From positions 1 through 11,191 of the forward strand of contig CAADVA010000142.1 in assembly GCA_900752345.1 (NCBI GenBank): a stretch of 11,191 nt of DNA, written 5' to 3'. The translations under genes and the position numbers were made by a program. This document shows positions 6,446 to 11,191 of the stretch, piece by piece. How positions within the stretch are numbered: the stretch's first letter is position 1; each line of letters starts with the position of its first letter. The notes under the pieces are model-generated. The model made no database searches. It saw only the letters and a program-made list of their open reading frames with translations, and was not told where the DNA came from. The DNA is from an uncultured Collinsella sp. (GTDB lineage: Bacteria; Actinomycetota; Coriobacteriia; Coriobacteriales; Coriobacteriaceae).

Positions 6446-7495
6446 TTAGGCGGTTTTTGCGCCCGTCCGGTTAAGAAAAGCTGCCAGATGCGTACACATC
6501 ACGCAGCGCGCGGGCTTGGCGCTGGCAATCGGCCCAAACAACAGACCGAGTCCCCGATGGTTGTCCTTGAGCGCGGCGACCATCTGACGGGTTCGAGGCG
6601 CATCGAGCATATCACGCATGCGGGCGGAACGCTCGATTGACGACAACCCATGCGGGCTCAGGCACAAATTCTCGATGCAGGCGACCAGTCCGGCAAAGTA
6701 GAACTTTTGGCTTGCCAGCTTGAGCCGACCACCGCTATCTGCTTCCGAGAGTGAGTCCGCAAGCTCGTCGAGTGCTTGGATGTCATCGGATACCTTGGCA
6801 TACATGGTGGGATCAAAGGCATCTGTAAGCTTAGGTGCCGCGGCGTGGAAACAAGCGTCGCCGCAGCCGGAGACGCACTGCGCCCGCGAGAGCGCGCACG
6901 CCATAAACCCAACTGTGCGAAACACCTTGTCGCACAAAAGGCATGCCTCAAACAGCGAGCGGCTGTACATCACGCCAGAGGTCTGAGCGACTAGGCCGCC
7001 TAAAATCAACTGGGACAGCCCGGTCACCATCGAAGATTTGCTATCAATGGAAATATGAGTAGCATCCAAGACGCGCGAATGGCGCTCTCGATGTGCATCA
7101 TAGCGGTCGAGCGACACCGTGGGGAACACTATGTCTGCCGCAGTATCGCACGCGATATCGACCATCTTGGAAAGGGACTGCGGAGCTAACCACTCGTCGG
7201 CGTTCATGGCGATGATTTGAGAGCCACGCGAGGCAGCAAAACCGGCACGAAGACAAGCACCGCGCTTCGCGTCCTCGATGTCAATCAAATCAATATGGAT
7301 GTCCCTGTCGGCAGCAACTTGAAGCGAATGGCGCACACCGGGCGCAGCATCGCGGCAGACAACAACAATCTGCAAATCGTAGAGGTCTTGGTTCTGGATA
7401 CTCTCGAGCGCACGCATCGCATAGCTGGGCGAACCTTCTACCACAAGGATCACCGAAAGTCGCGGATGCGAGCCACGTCGAACCAAGTTATCCAT
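6446..7495 (-). CDS. Family 2-like (GT-A) glycosyltransferase
   Basis: Probable cytoplasmic sugar transferase for cell-surface glycans; substrate unknown. Of 349 residues, roughly 13-180 look like a GT-A fold of family 2: LSVILVVEGSPSYAMRALES matches the opening strand and helix, RGACLRAGFAASRG the middle, and MNADEW (97-102) stands where the DxD metal motif belongs, with Asn98 replacing the first Asp. The rest is not recognised. There are 13 cysteines, including C200-x6-C207-x3-C211-x3-C215 and CVMC at 331-334. There is no membrane segment or signal peptide. Codon use seems less G/C-biased than in the neighbours, by eye, so weaker expression or transfer is possible. The ATG at 7495 has AGAGG directly against it, which is too close; the TTG at 7486 has the same site 9 bases away and may be the true start. 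It is downstream of truA after 152 bp. Confidence 0.75.
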   Translation of the reverse strand: MDNLVRRGSHPRLSVILVVEGSPSYAMRALESIQNQDLYDLQIVVVCRDAAPGVRHSLQVAADRDIHIDLIDIEDAKRGACLRAGFAASRGSQIIAMNADEWLAPQSLSKMVDIACDTAADIVFPTVSLDRYDAHRERHSRVLDATHISIDSKSSMVTGLSQLILGGLVAQTSGVMYSRSLFEACLLCDKVFRTVGFMACALSRAQCVSGCGDACFHAAAPKLTDAFDPTMYAKVSDDIQALDELADSLSEADSGGRLKLASQKFYFAGLVACIENLCLSPHGLSSIERSARMRDMLDAPRTRQMVAALKDNHRGLGLLFGPIASAKPARCVMCTHLAAFLNRTGAKTA

Positions 7496-7529
7496 CCTCT
7501 CGACAGCAATGAATCAAACCGTGGTTCAT
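7488..7529 (-). CDS. Possible 13-codon upstream ORF overlapping the glycosyltransferase start
   Basis: The minus strand has an ATG at 7529 preceded at 6 bases by TGGGG, and it encodes MNHGLIHCCREDG before a TAA at 7490-7488. The stop overlaps codons 2-3 of the glycosyltransferase and directly precedes its alternative TTG start at 7486. Such an arrangement could couple translation. It is very short, the ribosome-binding site is moderate, and it may be chance. Confidence 0.2.
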   Translation of the reverse strand: MNHGLIHCCREDG

Positions 7530-7620
7530 GGTACACCCCAGCAATAAAAGCAATGAGACACCGGTTGTATTGCACGCCAAGAACAGATGTTGAACACGCG
7601 CAGCCCACAGATGACGGGTG

Positions 7621-7639
7621 TCGACGCACGACGCGTCGA
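7621..7639 (-). terminator. GC-rich hairpin after truA, weak terminator candidate
   Basis: TCGACGC (7621-7627) pairs with GCGTCGA (7633-7639) around 5 bases, starting 8 bases after the truA stop on the minus strand. No T-tract follows on that strand. It may mark the 3' end of the truA message, but intrinsic termination is not supported. Confidence 0.25.
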
Positions 7640-7647
7640 GCCCTCCC

Positions 7648-8472
7648 CTAGTCGAGCACGACGAGCTCGGCGGGATCGTAATCCACGCCCATAAACGTAA
7701 GGCCGCAGGCAGGAGCCGTGGGGCCCGCAGCGGTACGGTCGCAAGCATCGATAACCTCGCGCATCCACTCGGGTTCACGGCGATGCATGCCAATCTCGAC
7801 AAGCGTGCCCACGATCGTACGGACCATCGAATGCAGGAACGCATTGCCCTCGATGGTAAACGTCAGGATGTCCTCGCCAAACGCAATCTCATGGCCAAAC
7901 TCGGCACGCATCACGCAGCGATGCGTGGGCTTGCCAACGGCCGAGGCAACCTTGCAAAAGCTTTTAAAGTCCTGCTCGCCCAGCAGCGCGGGGCAGGCAG
8001 CAGACATAGCCTCAACATCCAAGGGATAGCGATGCCACCACACGGCACCGCGGGACAGCACGGGGCGCGCATCGCGATCGGCAATGCGATAGGTGTAAGT
8101 GCGAGAGCGCGCGTCAAAGCGCGCAGAAAAGCCCTTACGGGCCTTGTAGACCTCGTTGATGGCGATATCTTTGGGCAGCAGGGCATCCATAGCCCGCAGC
8201 CACCTACGGCGCGTACACGCGAGCTCAGCGTCCGTTACGGGCACGCTGATGTACTGAGCCACGGCATGCACGCCGGCATCGGTACGACCCGCGCACGTCA
8301 GGTCGATCGGACGGCGCAGGAGCGTCTCGATAGCGCGGCGCAGCTCGCCCGCAACCGTCGTCTGGCCAGGCTGCTCGGCAAATCCGCTATACGACGAGCC
8401 ATCATAGGCCACGCGAAATACGAGCGTGGCGTCAAGCTCGGAAATCGAATTGAAATCAGACGGCGCAGTCAT
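7648..8472 (-). CDS. truA: tRNA pseudouridine(38-40) synthase TruA
   Basis: Converts uridines 38-40 in the anticodon arm of many tRNAs to pseudouridine; a cytoplasmic homodimer in known cases. The 274-residue protein has the TruA opening VAYDGSSYSGF, the catalytic loop GRTDAGVHA with Asp65 as nucleophile, and the C-terminal motifs DFKSFCK and FLHSMVRTIVGTLVEIG. The first half-domain motif normally has a Trp after GSSYSG; here it is Phe31, a minor change. The ATG at 8472 is chosen because GGGAG lies 5 bases upstream; the frame extends to a TTG at 8487 with no site. It follows rplQ, the usual actinobacterial and firmicute order, but a strong terminator lies between them and no promoter is evident in the 35 bp after it. 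Confidence 0.96.
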   Translation of the reverse strand: MTAPSDFNSISELDATLVFRVAYDGSSYSGFAEQPGQTTVAGELRRAIETLLRRPIDLTCAGRTDAGVHAVAQYISVPVTDAELACTRRRWLRAMDALLPKDIAINEVYKARKGFSARFDARSRTYTYRIADRDARPVLSRGAVWWHRYPLDVEAMSAACPALLGEQDFKSFCKVASAVGKPTHRCVMRAEFGHEIAFGEDILTFTIEGNAFLHSMVRTIVGTLVEIGMHRREPEWMREVIDACDRTAAGPTAPACGLTFMGVDYDPAELVVLD

Positions 8473-8477
8473 GGGCG

Positions 8478-8482
8478 CTCCC
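8478..8482 (-). promoter_or_regulatory. Shine-Dalgarno fixing the truA start
   Basis: GGGAG on the minus strand, 5 bases before the ATG at 8472. It decides against the TTG five codons upstream. Confidence 0.6.
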
Positions 8483-8507
8483 AACAAACAAGCAACGGTA
8501 TCGCGAC

Positions 8508-8538
8508 AAAAAAAGAGGGGTACGCGAACGTACCCCTC
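8508..8538 (-). terminator. Rho-independent terminator of the alpha ribosomal operon
   Basis: On the minus strand GAGGGGTACG and CGTACCCCTC form a perfect 10-bp stem around a TTCG loop, followed by seven T (8514-8508). It lies 26 bases after the rplQ stop. The plus strand lacks a T-tract on its side. It separates the highly expressed ribosomal genes from truA, whose start is only 35 bp beyond the last T. Confidence 0.95.
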
Positions 8539-8564
8539 GAATATAGCCTATGCAGACGGAATGT

Positions 8565-9032
8565 CTACTCAGCGGTCTCCTCGGCAGGAGCCTCCTCGGC
8601 AGCCTCGACCTTCTTGGGAGCAGCGGCCTTCTTGGGGGCCGGAGCAGCCTTCTTGGCCTTAGGCGTGCAAGGCTCGGTGACGAGCTCCATGATAACGATG
8701 GGAGCGTTGTCGCCCTTGCGGTTACCGCGCTTCATGATGCGGGTGTAACCGCCGTTGCGGTCCTGCCACATGCCCTGAGCAGCCTTGTCGAAGATCTCGG
8801 CAACGAGCTGCTTATCGCCGAGCTTGGCGATAGCCAGACGACGAGAGTGCAGGTCGCCCTTCTTGGCCCAAGTGATGATCGGGTCGACGACCGAACGCAG
8901 CGCCTTAGCGCGGGTCTCGGTGGTCTTGATGCGGTCGTTCTCGAAGAGGGCCTTAGCAAGGCTCTTCTTCATGGCCTTGGTGTGGCTCGCATCGGTGCCG
9001 AGCTTCAGGCCCTTCTTAACGTTATGACGCAT
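8565..9032 (-). CDS. rplQ: 50S ribosomal protein L17
   Basis: Protein of the large ribosomal subunit, near the exit of the peptide tunnel. The first 120 or so residues are classical L17: MRHNVKKGLKLGTDASHTKAM at the N-terminus (given here in two parts: MRHNVKKGLKLG, then TDASHTKAM), ENDRIKTTETRAKALR, and GGYTRIMKRGNRKGDNAPIV near the end of the domain. Total length is 155 against about 115-130 for many L17 proteins; the extra 30 or so residues are a Lys/Ala/Pro then Glu/Ala-rich tail (from about 124), typical of a disordered extension. A GAGGAG site precedes the ATG at 10 bases. It is the last gene of the operon, 30 bp after rpoA, and is followed by the operon terminator. Confidence 0.97.
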   Translation of the reverse strand: MRHNVKKGLKLGTDASHTKAMKKSLAKALFENDRIKTTETRAKALRSVVDPIITWAKKGDLHSRRLAIAKLGDKQLVAEIFDKAAQGMWQDRNGGYTRIMKRGNRKGDNAPIVIMELVTEPCTPKAKKAAPAPKKAAAPKKVEAAEEAPAEETAE

Positions 9033-9062
9033 GGTCTAGTTTCTCCTCAAATATGCGAAGCA

Positions 9063-10004
9063 TTAAGCCTTCAGGCTCAGGCCCATGGACTCAAGCTTGT
9101 CCTTCACTTCCTCGATCGACTTAACACCGAAGTTACGGATGTTGAGCAGATCGTTCTCCGAGAACTCAACGAGCTGACGGACCGAGTGAATGCTGGCGCG
9201 CTTAAGGCAGTTGTAAGAACGGACGGAAAGGTCCAGATCCTCGATCTGCTTGTCCAGCTCAGCGTTGTCGTTGGTGACCTCGGGAGCGAAGATCGAAGCC
9301 TCCTCCTCGACCTCGGGGGTCTCGGCAAGGTTCATAAAGGCAGCCATATGCTGGTTAATGATATTGGCAGCCTGGACCACGGCGTCGCGCGGGGCGATGG
9401 AGCCGTTGGTCTCGATCTCGAGGACAAGGCGGTCGTAGTCGGTGTGCTGACCGACACGGCAAGCCTCAACGAGCTTGGCGCAACGGGAAACCGGCGAGTA
9501 CAGCGAGTCGACGTGGATCACACCGATGGGATCGTTGTCGCGTTTGTTGGCCTCGCCAGAAACATAGCCGCGGCCATAGCCGATGCGCATGCTCATGGTG
9601 AGATGGCCACCCTCGGTGAGCGTAGCGATGTGCTGCTCGGGGTTGACCAGCTCAAACTCGGACGGAATAAAGAAGTCCGCACCGGTGACCTCGCAGGGGC
9701 CGTCAACCGAAATGGTGGCGGTCGCCTCGTCGGTCGTGCCGAGAGCCCTGAAGACAAGACCCTTGACATTCAGGACGATGTCGGTGACATCCTCGACCAT
9801 GTTAGGGATGGTCATGAACTCGTGCTGCGCGCCATCGATCTGAATAGCCTCGACGGCGGCACCCTCGAGCGAGGACAGAAGAACGCGACGAAGGGAGTTA
9901 CCCAGCGTATCGCCGTAGCCACGCTCGAGCGGCTCGACGGAGACACGAGCAGACGTCTCGTTGATCTCTTCGACCTGAACCTGAGGCCTAATGAATTCTG
10001 ACAT
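9063..10004 (-). CDS. rpoA: RNA polymerase alpha subunit
   Basis: Scaffold subunit whose dimer assembles beta and beta' and whose C-terminal domain contacts UP elements and activators. The 313-residue protein has both domains. The N-terminal domain contains the dimer and assembly motif PLERGYGDTLGNSLRRVLLS (25-44). An acidic linker (about 228-248) leads to the C-terminal domain (about 250-313) with LSVRSYNCLK; Arg262 and Asn265 correspond to E. coli Arg265 and Asn268, the DNA-contact residues, and the helix-hairpin-helix stretch NIRNFGVKS is intact. GGAGG lies 6 bases before the ATG. The gene sits between rpsD (32 bp) and rplQ (30 bp), the normal alpha-operon place, giving coordinated supply of polymerase and ribosomal proteins. 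Confidence 0.98.
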   Translation of the reverse strand: MSEFIRPQVQVEEINETSARVSVEPLERGYGDTLGNSLRRVLLSSLEGAAVEAIQIDGAQHEFMTIPNMVEDVTDIVLNVKGLVFRALGTTDEATATISVDGPCEVTGADFFIPSEFELVNPEQHIATLTEGGHLTMSMRIGYGRGYVSGEANKRDNDPIGVIHVDSLYSPVSRCAKLVEACRVGQHTDYDRLVLEIETNGSIAPRDAVVQAANIINQHMAAFMNLAETPEVEEEASIFAPEVTNDNAELDKQIEDLDLSVRSYNCLKRASIHSVRQLVEFSENDLLNIRNFGVKSIEEVKDKLESMGLSLKA

Positions 10005-10036
10005 GTATTACCTCCAGCCTCAGCAGCCCGGATGGA

Positions 10037-10633
10037 CTACTTAGAGTAGAGCTCGACGATGAGCTGCTCGTTGATATCACCGCTGATCTGCTCACGCGTC
10101 GGCAGAGCGAGCACGTTACCAGACAGCTTCTCGATATCGACCTCGAGCCAGCCAGGGACCTCAAAGCGCTCGGAGGAAATCAGGGCCTCCTTGATGGGGA
10201 GGAGGTCACGGAACTTCTCGCCGACAGCGACGACGTCGCCGGCCTTGACGCGGTAGGACGGGATGTCCACGCGCTTGCCGTTCACGGTGAAGTGACCGTG
10301 ACGGACGGATTGACGAGCCTCTTTGCGAGTGCGGGCGAAGCCAAGACGGAAGACGACGTTGTCGAGGCGAGACTCAAGGATGATCATGAGGTTCTCACCG
10401 GTGACGCCGTTCATCTTACGGGCCTTGTTGAAGTAGCCGTGGAACTGCTTCTCCAGAACGCCATAGATGAACTTGACCTTCTGCTTCTCGCGCAGCTGCA
10501 TGCCGTACTCAGATTCCTTGCGACGGCGCTTGGGCTGACGGATAGATTCCTTCTTGCTGCTGTAACCGAGCTCAGCGGGATCGATCCCGAGCTGACGGCA
10601 GCGCTTAAGAACAGGAGTCCTGTCGATTGCCAT
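10037..10633 (-). CDS. rpsD: 30S ribosomal protein S4 (zinc-free form)
   Basis: Primary 16S rRNA-binding protein that starts assembly of the small subunit; in some bacteria it also represses its own operon by binding the mRNA. The protein has 198 residues. The S4 RNA-binding domain lies at about 88-150, with LESRLDNVVFRLGFARTRKE and RHGHFTVNGKRVDIPSYRV. The N-terminus (MAIDRTPVLKRCRQLGIDPA) has a single cysteine, Cys12, so the four-cysteine zinc site of the C+ type is absent; this is the C- type. The AAGGA site 10 bases before the ATG lies just after the rpsK stop, with 19 bp between the genes, so translation may be linked. The gene is third of the five in the classical alpha-operon order. 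Confidence 0.97.
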   Translation of the reverse strand: MAIDRTPVLKRCRQLGIDPAELGYSSKKESIRQPKRRRKESEYGMQLREKQKVKFIYGVLEKQFHGYFNKARKMNGVTGENLMIILESRLDNVVFRLGFARTRKEARQSVRHGHFTVNGKRVDIPSYRVKAGDVVAVGEKFRDLLPIKEALISSERFEVPGWLEVDIEKLSGNVLALPTREQISGDINEQLIVELYSK

Positions 10634-10652
10634 ATTGATACGATCCTTTCAG

Positions 10653-11057
10653 TTACACGCGGCGACGCTTCTTGGGGCGGCAGCCGTTGTGCGGAATGGG
10701 GGTCTTGTCCTGGATGCTCGAGACCTCGAGGCCAGCAGCCTGGAGGGAGCGGATGGCGGTCTCACGACCGGAGCCGGGGCCCTTGACGAAGACGGAAACC
10801 TTCTTCATACCGTGCTCCATGGCCTGCTTGGCAGCAGCCTCGGCAGCCATCTGGGCAGCGAACGGCGTGGACTTACGGGAGCCCTTGAAGCCCACCTGGC
10901 CAGCCGACTTCCAGGAAATGACGTTGCCCTGGGGATCGGTGATCGAAACGATCGTGTTGTTGAACGTAGAACGAATGTGAGCCTGGCCCACGGAAATGTT
11001 CTTACGGTCCGCGCGCTTCAGACGGGCAGCGCGAACGTTCTTCTTAGCAGTAGCCAT
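10653..11057 (-). CDS. rpsK: 30S ribosomal protein S11
   Basis: Small-subunit platform protein that contacts 16S rRNA near the mRNA exit in the E-site region. The 134-residue length is normal. Recognisable parts are the basic N-terminus (MATAKKNVRAARLKR), the core beginning GQAHIRSTFNNTIVSITD, the GFKGSRKSTPFAAQ stretch, the KGPGSGRETAIRSL signature, and the C-terminal IPHNGCRPKKRRRV. The AAGGAG ribosome-binding site overlaps the end of the rpsM stop codon, and only 14 bp separate the two genes, so they share one transcript and may be translationally coupled. Confidence 0.98.
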   Translation of the reverse strand: MATAKKNVRAARLKRADRKNISVGQAHIRSTFNNTIVSITDPQGNVISWKSAGQVGFKGSRKSTPFAAQMAAEAAAKQAMEHGMKKVSVFVKGPGSGRETAIRSLQAAGLEVSSIQDKTPIPHNGCRPKKRRRV

Positions 11058-11071
11058 CTATCTAGCGCTCC

Positions 11072-11191
11072 TTATTTCTTCTTCTTAGCACCGATCTGAC
11101 GCTTCGGGCCCTTGCGGGTACGAGCGTTAGTGTGGGTGCGCTGGCCGCGGACCGGGAGGCCCTTGCGGTGACGAAGGCCGCGGTTGCAGCC
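11072..11191 (-). CDS. rpsM: 30S ribosomal protein S13, C-terminal part (partial)
   Basis: Only the last 39 codons are in the window; the gene runs off the right edge. The minus strand encodes the S13 C-terminal signature RGLRHRKGLPVRGQRTHTNA followed by RTRKGPKRQIGAKKKK and TAA. This basic tail reaches towards the P-site tRNA in the 30S head, and S13 also bridges to the large subunit. It is the first gene of the classical alpha operon, directly before rpsK. The missing N-terminus simply reflects the window limit; there is no sign of a real truncation. Confidence 0.96.
   Translation of the reverse strand, partial: GCNRGLRHRKGLPVRGQRTHTNARTRKGPKRQIGAKKKK

Noticed and set aside
6438..6470. Terminator after the glycosyltransferase gene
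   Set aside because: Only 3-bp stems can be formed around the stop codon on the minus strand, and no T-tract follows.
7618..8748. 376-codon plus-strand open frame opposite truA
   Set aside because: Antisense to truA, which has its catalytic motif; the frame also runs through the operon terminator and part of rplQ, with no domain.
8550..10001. 483-codon plus-strand open frame across rplQ and rpoA
   Set aside because: It is antisense to two unmistakable genes, crosses their intergenic gap, and has the Leu/Val/Asp-rich composition expected of a shadow frame.

Overview
This window looks like core chromosome of a GC-rich Actinomycetota of the class Coriobacteriia, most likely Collinsella or a close relative. 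That placement is inference. It rests on high GC with G/C-ending codons, the order S13-S11-S4-RpoA-L17-TruA, and the look of the proteins, such as a short S4 without a zinc finger and an alanine/lysine/glutamate tail on L17. No database search was possible. The left end is a run of 27 C that looks like a contig edge or a sequencing artefact.

Layout, left to right. tyrS (tyrosyl-tRNA synthetase, minus) has a leader hairpin and a candidate extended -10 promoter. Upstream of it on the same strand is a long U32-family protein of the RNA-hydroxylase type (minus). Divergent from that is a class A penicillin-binding protein (plus), the only plus-strand gene, with a long low-complexity C-terminal tail and a strong terminator. 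Facing it is argR (minus) with its own strand-specific terminator. Next come a family-2-like glycosyltransferase (minus), truA (tRNA pseudouridine synthase, minus), and the alpha ribosomal operon on the minus strand: rplQ, rpoA, rpsD, rpsK and the 3' end of rpsM, which runs off the right edge.

Most genes serve translation: tRNA charging, tRNA modification, probable RNA hydroxylation, ribosomal proteins and RNA polymerase alpha. The alpha operon is tightly packed, with gaps of 14 to 32 bp, and ends at a strong TTCG-loop terminator only 35 bp before truA. truA therefore probably depends on readthrough or on a promoter I could not see. The PBP, ArgR and the glycosyltransferase appear to be separate units.

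I found no mobile element, CRISPR array, tRNA, rRNA or clearly new system. No gene-free stretch exceeds 300 bp; the longest is 189 bp and holds two terminators. The most interesting points are an Asp-to-Asn change in the arginine-binding motif of ArgR (AGND instead of AGDD), inverted repeats upstream of argR, the PBP tail, a cysteine cluster in the glycosyltransferase, the terminator before truA, and the poly-C edge.
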